Below, piece by piece: positions 24,101-34,101 of a stretch of DNA of 64,000 nt. The notes under the pieces were generated by a model. That model was not told the origin of the DNA and did no database searches. It worked only from the letters and a program-made list of their open reading frames with translations. The first letter of the stretch is position 1; every line of letters begins with the position of its first letter. The position numbers and the translations under genes were made by a program. The stretch spans positions 13,853,666 to 13,917,665 of the forward strand of contig NC_088778.1 of assembly GCF_954871325.1 (NCBI RefSeq). The letters are read 5' to 3'. This DNA is from Gordionus sp. m RMFG-2023 (Eukaryota; Nematomorpha; Gordioida; Chordodea; Parachordodidae).

Positions 24101-25952
24101 TCTTAATAATAATATCATTTTATCAATGGAAAAAAATATATTTAAACAATAATATTTATGAAATTATATATTCTTTCACTTTCTCTTCCTCTAATTTGTC
24201 TAAATTATTCATTTAAAAAATAAAATTTTTAAAGTATATATTTTTTTTACATTTTATTTAAATTATATATTTAAGATTGATGCAATATTATTTTTGAAAT
24301 TTATGGGTGTCAAAAAATAATTAACAAATTTTTTGATGAGGGGTGGGGGATTTTTCAGGGGGTATTCTGCTTCTATCACTCAGAAAGTGTAGGGACCACT
24401 GATTTCAATGATACTGGAAAATGTGAGTAGAACCAACAAATATCAAATTATTTTCATGTTGAATAGAAAAGGAGAAAAATTAACTTGAATTATTAATTTC
24501 TGATTGGTAATAAATGATCTCTTGAAATTTCTAAAATAATTTAAAGATATAAAGGATTTTTTTATCTTCTCAAAAAGAATGATCATAAATTTTGCTCTAC
24601 TATTCACTAGTAAAATATCAAATCATTTGATGGTCAATAATAACATTAAATATTGAATCTCTTCTTAAACAAAATATGTGTAATAAATTGGATCATAGAT
24701 TTCCAATAACTGATTTCCAGTATTAGTGTCATTATTTATTTATTAGCCTTATTGCTAGACCCTAGATTTCAAAAGTTAAATATCGAGGATTGTTATCTAA
24801 AATAAAAATTGCCCTGTTCAATTTTATATCATTATTTGATCGAATATATTAATTTTGTGTTCTGAGTTAGAGAAAAGAATCAAGATCTTATCTTGTTCAT
24901 CCTATTATATTAAAATCCCAACAATGTTCATATCGAAAATGAAACTATATAAATAAAATATGTTAAGATAATTGAACTTGAAGATATAGATTCCAGTTAC
25001 ACCTCATTATGATATTCTCCCAGATTTCATGATACACAGGATGAGGTAAGATAAGAAAGAAAAATATTGGCAAAGGGAAAACTTCTGGATAAGAGTTTTA
25101 CAATCTAGCTTGCAAATTTAACACCATATCATATTTATTTAATAATTTTTATTGGTTTAGTGATATTTATAAGGTTTTAAAATTTACCAACATAATCCCC
25201 CCTCCTCCCTTGGCTGTACTTTAGATTAAAGTTTTAAAATATATAAATTTACCCCCCCCCTCCTCCCTTGGCTGTACTTTAGATTAAAGTTTTAAAATAT
25301 ATAAATATTTTTACCAAAATTTCATCTTGGTTAAATGAACGTTGTCATTATTTTCAGCTAAGATATTTTTATTATATAATTGAATAGATATTATAGTTGA
25401 GGTAATTTTTATAATGAGATCGTGATCAATTTTATAAAACAACTTGCTAAAACTGTCAATTGTGTCTTCATATAATAATCTTAGGACATTAATATCAACA
25501 ATATCCTATAACATACTCATAATCAAATTTAATACATTTGTAAAACTTTTTCAATGGTAAACTCATTGTAAATATTTCTCTTAAATATAAGATTGGGTTC
25601 ATCTAAAAATTATTTCATTGTGTTGTAGTCATTAATAGAATAAACCTAATATAGATAATTCTTGAGATATATTATTGGTGTATTTTTTCAAAAGATATTC
25701 CCAGTTTGATCTTATAGTCAATGGTATATGATAGGGTTTTAATTGAATTTCTATATAATTTTTTTTTTTAAGTAAGATAGAAATCTAATTATAACCTAAT
25801 AAAGGAGAAATTAACCATAATGTAAATAACTCTCCATTATTAGATATCTTTAGATGCTCGCATATGATCTGCACAAGTAGAGAAACTTCAATTAAAGGGT
25901 TTAAATCTAGACTCAGCCCATCACCGTTTGATAAAAATATAACAAGTGCCAT
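13385..25952 (-). CDS. FRMD8-like: FRMD8/Bili-like FERM-domain protein, 8 exons (whole gene)
   Basis: Known of the family: FRMD8 (Drosophila Bili) is a FERM scaffold that binds iRhoms/ADAM17 at the membrane and dampens Wnt co-receptor signalling. Seen: eight minus-strand exons join with consistent phase: 25952-25796, 25750-25646, 25602-25547, 25505-25315, 15104-14889, 14433-14310, 14258-14073, 13567-13385, giving 1218 nt (405 residues plus stop). All introns are GT-AG: 45, 43, 41, 10210, 455, 51 and 505 nt. Signature stretches in order are LWLISPLLEIQLKP, SNWEYLLKKY, DEPNLIFKRN, NVLRLLYED, LCHSLPSYA, LSLNYDDFSWDL and IFVLYSKQAPLMDALIE, matching from memory the FERM F1-F2-F3 order of FRMD8. 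The start is the ATG after AAAA at 25952. The 3' end is less sure: a GTGAAA donor after 13477 could lead to a further exon, and the usual longer family tail is not seen. Intron 4 is filled with transposons. Confidence 0.85.
16424..17220. mobile_element. Non-autonomous hAT with GAACCCGAACC-rich ends, 797 bp
   Basis: Starts CAGGGGTTCGAACCGAACCC and ends GGGTTCGCATCTTTG, flanked by TGCTGGAA (16416-16423) and TGATGGAA (17221-17228), one mismatch in eight. Both ends are arrays of GAACCCG motifs and the interior is AT-rich without a transposase. It lies in intron 4 of the FRMD8-like gene. A minus-orientation relative is at about 49244-50190. Confidence 0.78.
17313..17679. mobile_element. Non-autonomous hAT, 367 bp
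   Basis: Starts CAGGGCTAACAAGTTCG and ends GGATTCGCCCTG, flanked by GTTTAAAA (17305-17312) and GTTTAAAT (17680-17687). It has internal GAACCC/GGGTCC motifs like its neighbour at 16424-17220, so both belong to one broad family. No coding potential. Confidence 0.75.
18084..18260. repeat. 177-bp displaced copy of the hAT right end plus its target flank
   Basis: By eye identical to 20893-21069. It includes the right end of the hAT (to 18237), the target duplication GATAGGAA and 15 bp of the target beyond it. It therefore cannot be an ordinary second insertion. ACGATT occurs on both sides (18078-18083 and 18262-18267). It may be a recent duplication, conversion or template switch, or an assembly error. 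Confidence 0.8.
18394..21046 (+). mobile_element. hAT element with BED-finger transposase, 2653 bp
   Basis: The ends TAGTGAAGGTCA and TGACCTTCACTA are inverted, followed inward by GGTCCGG-rich arrays (CGGTCCGGTCCCGG left, CCGGTCCAGTCCGG right). The exact 8-bp duplication GATAGGAA lies at 18386-18393 and 21047-21054. The plus strand carries a transposase in several pieces: a BED-like finger, the RNase H-like core, a middle part and the C-terminal dimerisation domain. It is inserted in the LTR fossil within intron 4 of the FRMD8-like gene. A 14-bp tandem repeat at about 19546-19627 interrupts the transposase. Confidence 0.92.
18586..20751 (+). pseudogene. hAT transposase, broken into at least four frames
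   Basis: 18586-18771 has the BED-like HRICVHCNTKF. 18942-19529 has the catalytic-core start SFTTDMWSNINKILFIAITA and the later CCAHILNLISQEGL, the usual C-HxLNL signature. 19788-20081 has FLRPFYKTTLDLSGSKYPT. 20443-20751 has VLSLAARNFLAIQATSVPCE then QIFSKAGDLVTKKRNRLSN, the hAT dimerisation domain. A hAT transposase cuts and pastes the element at 8-bp targets. Frame changes, an internal tandem repeat (19546-19627) and stops indicate that this copy is inactive. Confidence 0.85.
23330..24401 (+). mobile_element. hAT relic (ZMYM1-like) with one end preserved
   Basis: The right end reads ...AAGTGTAGGGACCACTG at 24401, whose inverse CAGTGGTCCCTACACTT is a typical hAT start. No left end was found. 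23940-24152 encodes FPNLTIFYKYLLTIPATSCT then AKRVMSKIKLIKTRLSSM, the ZMYM1-like C-terminal dimerisation domain. A long G-run lies at 23777-23788. It sits in intron 4 of the FRMD8-like gene. The left boundary is arbitrary, set beside a SINE-tail motif near 23312-23345. Confidence 0.65.
25197..25310. repeat. 55-bp tandem duplication
   Basis: CCCCTCCTCCCTTGGCTGTACTTTAG and the AT-rich sequence after it occur twice in direct order, a few bases from the donor of FRMD8-like intron 4 (25314). On the gene strand this places G-runs within the first 60-110 nt of the intron. Confidence 0.8.
25315..25952 (-). CDS. FRMD8-like: FRMD8-like exons 1-4 (FERM F1 and early F2)
   Basis: Four exons separated by introns of 45, 43 and 41 nt. 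Exon 1 encodes MALVIFLSNGDG through LWLISPLL and ends in phase 1. Exon 2 begins in EIQLKP. Exon 3 carries DEPNLIFKRNIY, the family's DEP-LRRNVFF segment. Exon 4 carries NVLRLLYEDTIDSF and ends TTTTG/GTAAAA in phase 2. Only with these splices does the reading stay open and match the family without gaps. Without them several stops interrupt it. Intron 3 has a weak donor (GTTTTA), chosen because it keeps phase 0 and the family spacing. A MULE ends about 100 bp upstream of the start codon, so little promoter DNA separates them. Confidence 0.82.
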
Positions 25953-26063
25953 TTTTATAAAGTTCCATATGATTTTGAACAAGGATAGGATCTTAACATA
26001 AATTACTAAACAACGACCAAATTATACTTATTTATACTAAGCAATGACATCGGTGTAATTAAA

Positions 26064-26157
26064 TTGAGAATTGACAGATAAACTGAGAATTGACAGGTAA
26101 ACTGAGAATTGACAGGTAAACTGAGAATTGACAGGTAAACTGAGAATTGACAGGTAA
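26064..26157 (+). repeat. Array of ~19-bp units in the left MULE end
   Basis: Five near-identical units of TGAGAATTGACAGGTAAAC follow the left terminus. Three diverged units in inverse orientation lie at about 30490-30545 at the right end. Such subterminal arrays are plausible transposase-binding sites. Confidence 0.85.
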
Positions 26158-26449
26158 AATTGATTTTTATTTTATTGCCTATCAATTATTTTTAAATATA
26201 TAAATAAAATGTTTTTAAAGTAAAAATCAAATCTATCCAAAATTAAAATTATTTAAATATAAATTAAAATATAGAAGATATTGTAGTCCATAATGTATAG
26301 AACAGATCTATTATATAGTAAATATATCACCCAAAATATATTTTGTATATCATAAATGAACTTCCGCTAGATGGCGTAAATTAATAAATCTTTAGTTTTT
26401 ATAATTAAAAATAATATGAATTATAGGAGCATAATTTTTCGCTCTGGAT

Positions 26450-27275
26450 TAATTGGTTTGGTACCAACTTATATAAACATAAAATGAAAAAATTTTTAAT
26501 ATCCCATCATTATTTTTGGAGTTATAATGTGAATTCTCAGTTTAGTAAGTTTTTTTTTTTAAGATTTTTGGGATTTTAAAAATTTTATTTTTTTTGACTC
26601 ATTTGGTGTAAACTAACATATATAAACATAAAATGAAAAAATTTTTAAGTTTCCATCATTATTTTTGGAGTTATGATATGGATTCTCAGTTTAGTCAATT
26701 TTTTAATTTTTTTTTAAATTTTTGGGGATTTTAAAAATATTTTATTTTTTTGACTCATTTGGTGTAAAGTAACTTATTTAAACATAAAATGAAAAATCTT
26801 TTAAGTTTCCATCATTATTTTTGGAGTTATGATGTGGATTCTCAGTTTAGTCAATTTTTTGATTTTTTTTAAAATTTTTGGGATTTTAAAAATATTTTAT
26901 TTTTTGACTCATCTGGTGTAAACTAACTTATATAAACATAAAATGAAAAAAATTTTAAGTTTCCATCATTATTTTTGGTGTTATGATGTGAATTCTCAGT
27001 TTAGTCAATTTTTTAATTTTATTTTAAATTTTTGGGGATTTTAAAAATATTTTATTTTTTTGACTCATTTGGTGTAAAGTAACTTATATAAACATAAAAT
27101 AAAAAAATTTTAAGTTTCCATCATTATTTTTGGAGTTATGATGTGGATTCTCAGTTTAGTCAATTTTTTAATTTTTTTTAAAATTTTTAGGATTTTAAAA
27201 ATATTTTATTTTTTTTGACTCATTTGGTGTAAACTAACTTATTTAAACATAAAATGAAAAAATTTTGATTTTTTT
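26450..27275 (+). repeat. ~155-bp tandem repeats, left MULE arm
   Basis: About five units, each with AAGTTTCCATCATTATTTTT, GTGGATTCTCAGTTTAGTCA and GACTCATTTGGTGTAAAC. The units repeat at intervals of roughly 155 bp and differ by small substitutions and A/T-run lengths. The inverse array at 29260-30175 has about six units. Confidence 0.88.
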
Positions 27276-27373
27276 GGCCCATATATTCATAAAAATAATT
27301 TATTTTTTTAAAAAAAACAAATTAAAATAATAAAAATTTAGAATTACTTGAGCCTCAGCCAAATATTGACGAT

Positions 27374-28845
27374 ATGGTAATTCTTCATCGTTACTATAGT
27401 GGTGCGTTAAGAAATTGTGAAAAATATAAGAGAAGGATTTCTTATTTGGTTAATATGTCATCATCAGTTAACCAATTACACGATATTTTTATTGCCGAAT
27501 ATTTATGTGAGTATCCTGGTAAAATAACTCATGGCAATAAGAAAATATCTCAATCTATATATTTACGCACACCGCGTTGCGTTTACAAAACAATTCCTAA
27601 TAAAGTAAAGTACCAAACACCTAGTAATATCTACCAAGAATTACTAATTGAAGATCGTGATATAATAGGACCTCGAAATGTAAAACAAATAGCTAATATT
27701 AAATATAATCTTTTAAGCAAAAATGAATCAGGATACTTGTCTAATTTTGCTGATCAAGCTCTTGATATTTTAAAAAACATGTATAAATACCCATTGGTAC
27801 AAAAGGTTGATATCAGCCCCGATAAAGTAATATCTCTTATTTTATATACTCCCCTCATGATAGATAACATTAAATATATCTGCTCAAATAATAATCCTAG
27901 CATTATAAGTATAAATAAAACTTTTAGGAGAATTGTTTGTAACATGCATCGTTTTTAAACATAAATGTATAAAAACTCACCATTTACACGATCATCCAAT
28001 TTTCTTAGGACCTATATTTTTACACAGTAATTCGGATTATCAAACATTTAATAATTTTTTCTCTCACCTTGAATCAATTTTTTAAAAAAATCGTATACCC
28101 TTAAATAATTTAATTTTTAGGAGTGACGGAGAAGGGGATGGTATCGGCCTTGAGTAGAAATTTTATAAATTCAACCCATCTTTTATGTACTAAACACATT
28201 AAAGAAAATGTAATTCATTTTTTAACTAATAACGAAGGAGTTGAAATAAAAATTAGAAACATAATAATAAATTTTATTTTCAATAAAGATGGAATAATAT
28301 ATTAATTAACCTATGAAATCTTTAAAAAAAATACAGATAATTTAAAACAATTTTTCTTAAATAAAAATTATACGAAATTTGTAAAATATTTAGATAATCA
28401 TTTGATAGATAAATTATATAATATGGTATATTTACCTTTAAAAAATAAAATAATTTTAACACCCTACACCAACAATAATTATGAAAGTATAAATCATGTA
28501 TTAAAAACAAAATTTGATTGGAAAAAAACTCCTTTACATATAATGATAAATAAAATAAATGATATAATTTTAATACAGGAAAAAGACTTCGAGAGAGCCA
28601 TATGTGGGTTGGGCCCTTATTATCTAAAAAAGGCATTAGATATATCATCCATGCATCAGAGCTGGGCTGAGATGACAGATGCTGAACATAAGGCAATTCT
28701 GTTGAAAATATTAAAAGAAAATAGTAATGGAAAACTAATTACCTCAACATGTGGTCAATTAGCTATAATGAAACCTTTAGGATCAAAAAAACCTAATCAA
28801 GCCAAAAGAGCCAAAGCGGAAAGAACGAAAACAATAAGACCATAG
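27374..28845 (+). pseudogene. MULE transposase, lightly decayed
   Basis: 27374-27958 gives the N-terminal half (HRYYSGALRNCEKYKRRISY...). The next stretch, in another frame, has FLGPIFLHSNSDYQTFNNFF, the MULE GPxFLH...Y-TY--FFSHL motif. Around 28120-28305 lie the catalytic SDGE and the HLLCTKHIKEN motif. 28402-28845 has NNNYESINHVLKTKFDWKK, the N-S-NHVLK motif, and ends in a basic tail (KRAKAERTKTIRP). At least two frame changes and one stop separate the parts. The first catalytic aspartate, expected in the D-TFN motif, reads SINKTF here. The protein would cut and join the element through its DDE RNase H fold. Confidence 0.82.
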
Positions 28846-29157
28846 ATTTATATGTTTTTTATTATAAACCTCTAATTTCCAACAATTAATATATCCAATA
28901 ATTAATTAAATAATTCTCCCTATATTTATAAAAAATAATTTATATATTTTTAACAATTATCGATCCTCCTGGCTTTTACAAAATATTGATATATGTATGT
29001 AAAGAAACCTTCTTATCTTCTTATGAAACTTTATAATGAGTTTATATTTATCTTAATTTTTTTTATAAAATTATAATTAATAATATTTGTGGTATTGCTA
29101 TTTCTAATTGGTCTAAAAATTTTATTACTCTTTTTTTATGATGTAAAAATACCCATC

Positions 29158-29197
29158 GGTCTTTTTTAAGACCAACCCAACGGCCCTTTTAAGGGCC
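29158..29197. other. Two adjacent perfect short hairpins 3' of the MULE transposase
   Basis: GGTCTTTTTTAAGACC at 29158-29173 and GGCCCTTTTAAGGGCC at 29182-29197, each a GC-capped stem with an AT centre, 8 nt apart and followed by A/T sequence. They lie between the transposase and the right inverted repeat. Their role is unknown; a 3'-end or protein-binding signal is possible. Confidence 0.7.
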
Positions 29198-29259
29198 CCT
29201 AAATTTTAATTGAAGTAAACTAGTTTTCCGATTCCAACTATAAAATAATGCATTTATTT

Positions 29260-30175
29260 ATGTTTATATAAGTAAGTTTACACCAAATGAGTCAAAAAAA
29301 ATAAAATATTTCTAAAATCCCATAAATCTAAAAAAAATTAAAAAATTGATTAAACTGAGATTTCACATCATAACTCCAAAAATAATGATGGAAACTTTAA
29401 ATTTTTTTCATTTTATGTTTATATAAGTTAGTTTACACCAAATGAGTCAAAAATTATAAAAAATTTTAAAATTCCAAAATCTAAAAAAAAATTAAAAAAT
29501 TGACTAAACTGAGAATCCACATCATAACTCCAAAAATAATGATGGAAACTTAAATTTCATTTTATGTTTAAATAAGTTAGTTTACACCAAATGAGTCAAA
29601 AAAAATAAAATATTTTTAAAATCCCAAAAATTTTAAAAAAAATTAAAAAATTGATTAAACTGAGAATCCACATCATAATTCCAAAAATAATGATGGAAAC
29701 TTAAAATTTTTTCCATTTTATGTTTATATAAGTTAGTTTACACCAAATGAGTCAAAAAAATAAAATATTTTTAAAATCCCAAAATTTAAAAAAAAATTAA
29801 AAAATTGACTAAACTGAGAATCCACATCATAACTCCAAAAATAATGATGTAAAAACTTAAAAATTTTTTCATTTTATGTTTATATAAGTTAGTTTACACC
29901 AAATGAATCAAAAAAATAAAATATTTCTAAAATCCCAAAAATCTAAAAAAATTAAAAAATTGACTAAACTGAGAATCCACATCATAACTCCAAAAATAAT
30001 GATGGAATTCATTTTATGTTTATATAAGTTAGTTTACACCAAATGAGTCAAAAAAAATAAAATATTTTTAAAATCCCAAAAATAATAAAAAATTGACTAA
30101 ACTGAGAATTCACATCATAACTCCAAAAATAATGATTGGATCTTAAATTTTTTTTCATTTTATGTTTATATTATT
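29260..30175 (-). repeat. ~155-bp tandem repeats, right MULE arm
   Basis: Inverse of the array at 26450-27275, with about six units. The copy number differs from the left arm, so the two arms have expanded or contracted separately. Confidence 0.88.
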
Positions 30176-30556
30176 TTCTACCAAATAAATTAATCCAGAG
30201 CGAAGAATTATGCTCCTATAATTCATATTATTTTTAATTAAAAACTAAAATTTTAATAATTTACGTCATCTAGCGGAATTTTATTTATGTTATATAAAAT
30301 ATAATGGGTGTTTTATTTTCTATATAATAGATCTGTTATACATATTATAAATTTATGGACTACAATATCTTTTCTATTCTAATTTATATATTTAGATAAT
30401 TTTAATTTTGGATAAATTTGATTTTTATAATAAAAACCTTCTTTTTTTTAAGTTTTTAAAATATAATTGATAGGCCATAAATAAATTTTACCTGTAAATT
30501 TTCAGTTTACCTGTTAATTCTCAGTTTACCAGTTAATTCTTAGTTTAGTTACACCC

Positions 30557-30874
30557 CAATGACATATATAATACCTAACGATTCATTCTTTAAAAGTGAA
30601 TCAGCTAGAGACGCCATCTTTGTTACACTAATCATTATTAAAATTTTAAACGAGAGCCTAATTTATTCCTATATCTGATGCAAACTTTATTAAAGAATTA
30701 CCTGATCATCGAGATAATAAGGAAGCAAGTTATCAATATAATAGTAGTTTTTAACATGAGAATAATTACTATAAGTGTTACCAAAATGGCGGGTCCAGCT
30801 GATTTGCTTTTAACGATGCTTAAAAATGCATTTTAATGAATGAATCGTCAGTCTAGGTATTATATATGTCATTG
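30557..30874. mobile_element. MITE split by the MULE insertion
   Basis: CAATGACATATATAATACCTA at 30557 is mirrored by TAGGTATTATATATGTCATTG ending at 30874, and CGATTCATTC beside it is also inverted. The first nine bases equal the MULE target duplication, so the MULE appears to have landed nine bases inside this MITE, leaving its outer end at 26042-26050. The flanks TTATACTAAG and TTTATAAGTG are only loosely alike. Confidence 0.7.
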
Positions 30875-31181
30875 TTTATAAGTGATCAATGATGTTGTCA
30901 GTAAAAGGGGCGGACTGGCCAGTAAGCCTAGTGGGAAAATCTCCCACGGGGCCTCAAGATTTTACAAATTTGGGGGCCTCTCCTTAGTAAATTACAAATT
31001 TGGAGACCTCTTTAGTAAATAAAAAAAAACTGGCATAAAATCTAAATATGTTTTAATATAAATTTTTTTTTAAATAATTATTAAATATAAATTTAATTAT
31101 CTGGTGGAATTATAAGCACTATAAAAAAATTCATTCACTCATTCATTTTATTTAAAATTCATGTCTATATATAGAGAAAAA

Positions 31182-32557
31182 GGTTATTGCTTAAGTCGAG
31201 GGGTATATTATTTTTTATTATTATTTTTTTTTTTATTTTTTTTGTTATTTTTTTTGTTATTTTTTTTGTTATTTTTTTTGTTATTTTTTTTGTTATTTTT
31301 TTTATGTTATTTTTTTTATGTTTTTTTTAAATGTTATTTTAAATTAATATAGTATTATTTGGTGATAAATTTTTTGTGATAAATTTTTAAAATATTGTTG
31401 CATATTTTTATTATTTAGTGATAATTTTTTTTTGTGATAAATTTTTAAAATAATGTAGCATATTTTTATTATTTGGTGATAAATTTTTAAATTAATATGT
31501 ATTTTTTCTTTTAAGATATTTTAAAATATTTTTTTCTTTTTTAAAAATATTTCTTAATTCCTAGGGAGGGGAGGAGGGTAGAAGAATTGTGATGAGTCAA
31601 TTTTATTCATTAAATTGAAATATAGTCTGATAATCTAAGCAATTTTAGGAAAATTAGCATAAAATCTTAAATTTTGTATTTATTAGGGGTAAAATAGACC
31701 CCATCTTTAAATTCTAAGTGATTTTTTTAACCTTTGTTGGGAAGGGTTAATTCGAAATAAATTGAAATATATTATTGAAATTTATACAAAATAAAAATAT
31801 CGAAATATAGTAATAAACGAGTCAATTTTATTCATTAAATTGAAAAATTGTATTAAAATGTATACAGTCATTTATAAATAGAATAAAAAGATCAAAGCGA
31901 TTTAATAATTTATGTTTTCTAAAATATCTATATTCAAGTAAATATTCATGAATATTCTCTCGATCCCCATGTCTTTTATAGTAATGCTTTCTAAAATTAA
32001 AAATACCTTTAAAAATTTATGTTTCTCATTTACTTCTCTATCAAGTAATTACAATATATTTATACTTACTCAATATATAAATTCATAACCAATTATTAAT
32101 TTAATTAAAAATATTAATTTAAAAATTAATATAATAAAATTAATTTTTAAAAACAGCAAATTTATTTCAAAGAATTAATAAAAAAATTGAAAAGATCTTA
32201 AAATTTCCATATTTTTAATATATTATACCAATTATTAATTTAATTAAAAATATTAATTTAAAAATTAATATAATAAAATTAATTTTTAAAAACCGCAAAT
32301 TATTTCAAAGTATTAATAAAAAAATTGAAAAGATCTTAAAATTTCCATATGTAATGTTATTATAATATTTTTTCTCTAAAAATCAAAATTCTCATTAAAC
32401 ATTCCCTTTGTTATTTTTATTTTCAATATTATTTTTTAGCCTTTCGTATTATCAAGCCTTTCGACTTATAGACCTTACGTAAAAAAAATAACAAAAAAAA
32501 TAACATAAAAAAAATAACAAAAAAAAAATAATATACCCCTCGACTTAAGCAATAACC
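31182..32557. mobile_element. DNA transposon of uncertain superfamily, 1376 bp, nested
   Basis: GGTTATTGCTTAAGTCGAGG at the left end is mirrored by CCTCGACTTAAGCAATAACC at the right, and the match continues through GGTATATTATT and T-rich repeats. The exact 8-bp duplication GAGAAAAA lies at 31174-31181 and 32558-32565. The TIR does not begin CAG as in the local hATs. The left TIR continues into an 11-bp TTTTTTTGTTA array (about 31226-31330). An interior ~60-bp motif rich in ATTAATTTAATTAAAAAT occurs twice (near 32094 and 32227). No transposase was recognised. Confidence 0.85.
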
Positions 32558-34101
32558 GAGAAAAAAACACATTATTATTGAAAATGGACCAAAATGAAAA
32601 TAATAAACAACACAAATAATACCAAGCCCCATAAAAATAATATTTTTTCATATTCATATTATTTTATTTATTTGTCTTGAGTTAAATTAACTATTCTTAC
32701 CCAGAACTAAGCATAAATATTAATCCCCTTTTAAACGAGTCATATTTGTTTCACAAACATAATCCAATGTAATTGTTTAAGGATTTTTCTGAACTAGAGT
32801 TAAAATATATTGATTATTAATGATCTTATTATTCAAAGTACATAACATCAACATTTTATCTGACATCGATCATTAATATAAAGAAAAAATATATAGATAA
32901 TCTTGATAGCTATTTTATATTAAAATCTATATTTTTTTTATCATTCATAAAAATATATAGTAAAATAAATAATATACAAAAGTGGAGCAGAAAATCTTCA
33001 TGAGAAATCTTGTAAATAACATAAGATTACTTGTGAAAATCTAAAACAGCAAAGGTTGTCTTTTTTTCAATATAGCAGCTACAAACTTATCAAAAACATC
33101 TTTATATCTTGAAACTTCTTCAGACTCCCCTTTATGCTCCAAAAAAGGTGATAATACAACGTTGCCTGACATTTTGGTTCATACCATAAAAGTCAACATA
33201 AATTACATCTAAAATAAAAATCACCCATCTTTGTTTATTACAAGTAACTTCATTCATTTTAAATTTTGGTTCATGTTCTAATAATATCTGATTTTTCTCA
33301 TGCTCAAACCACAAAAATCGCATATTTAACATGCTCAGATACTCCAGCTTCTTCTTTACATTTACATAATAGGACAAATTTACCAAATATTTTAATATCA
33401 TTTCCTTCAAATTATTATAGCAAGCATTCCTATTCTATCCCTAATTTAAAGGAAACTTCATCTTTATCTACATTACAAATACCTTCTTGTTTATATACAT
33501 TACAAATACCTTTATATTACAAATACCTACATCTATAAATTCTAATCGAATAACTGGCTTTTCATGCACAGAAGCAGCAAATTTAAAGAAAAAGATTTGA
33601 CATATTTAATCAAATTTATTTCATTTAAATTCAAATGCAAATGCAAAATTCCACAAAAACTTGCCTTTTTAGAGCAACATCGAATCCAACCTGTGGACCT
33701 GAGACTAAATACATCGCGTTTGTGTTATGGAGTAATTATGGTAGATAAAGTACCACGAAATTGGCTTTGGCTTTCAGTTGCTATAATTAATCAAATTAAA
33801 GCTATTGCTCAATTTGTATAGCTTTTGCTGGTTATGAAAATTCATTTTCAAAAGGGTGCACCAATTTTAAATATATATTCTGTTGTTGAAAAGTCAAATG
33901 CTATCGATTTTGAGCCGTGCGCAACTTCTTTTTTTCAAATATATTACATTTTTATATTATTAGATTTCGCGTATTATAAAAATATTCGAGGATTTATTAA
34001 TTCTTATCAATGTTTTATTTTTTTGTTCTATAAATATTTTGTTAACTTGATTTTTTTTCTCAGTCTTATATATAAATAAAAAATAAAAATATATATAAAA
34101 C

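Larger units (their letters stand above)
15105..25314 (-). other. 10.2-kb intron 4 of the FRMD8-like gene, packed with transposons
   Basis: This stretch separates exon 4 (donor GTAAAA) from exon 5 (acceptor TTTTAG). It holds, from high to low coordinates, a 55-bp tandem duplication next to the donor, a ZMYM-type hAT relic, an LTR-retroelement fossil with a nested hAT, and two small hAT elements. Other introns in the gene are 41-505 nt, so nearly all the length here is inserted DNA. The stretches 15105-16415 and 24410-25190 show no gene or recognised element apart from a possible Tc1-like scrap near 15258. Confidence 0.75.
26051..30556 (+). mobile_element. Mutator-like element (MULE) with very long tandem-repeat TIRs
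   Basis: The ends CGGTGTAATTAAATTGAG and (inverted) GGGTGTAACTAAACTAAG are flanked by the exact 9-bp duplication CAATGACAT (26042-26050 and 30557-30565), the length MULEs make. The left arm (about 26051-27280) and right arm (about 29225-30556) are inverted copies of each other. Each has a short array of ~19-bp units (TGAGAATTGACAGGTAAAC, five at the left), a unique part, then five to six tandem units of about 155 bp. The transposase gene lies between them on the plus strand. The left end is about 100 bp upstream of the FRMD8-like start codon. The insertion split a MITE. Confidence 0.93.

Noticed and set aside
25785-25982. A 65-residue stand-alone protein starting at 25982
   Set aside because: The reading is exon 1 of the FRMD8-like gene. 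The ATG at 25952 fits the family, and the frame continues past 25796 only through an intron.
26064-27275. Centromeric or satellite array
   Set aside because: The tandem units are confined between transposon boundaries with a 9-bp duplication and are mirrored at the other end.
31161-31352. 63-residue Phe/Leu-rich frame as a membrane protein
   Set aside because: It is a translation of an 11-bp T-rich tandem array in a transposon end.
32429-32657. Minus-strand Phe-rich frames
   Set aside because: They arise from the mirrored T-rich inverted repeat of the same transposon.
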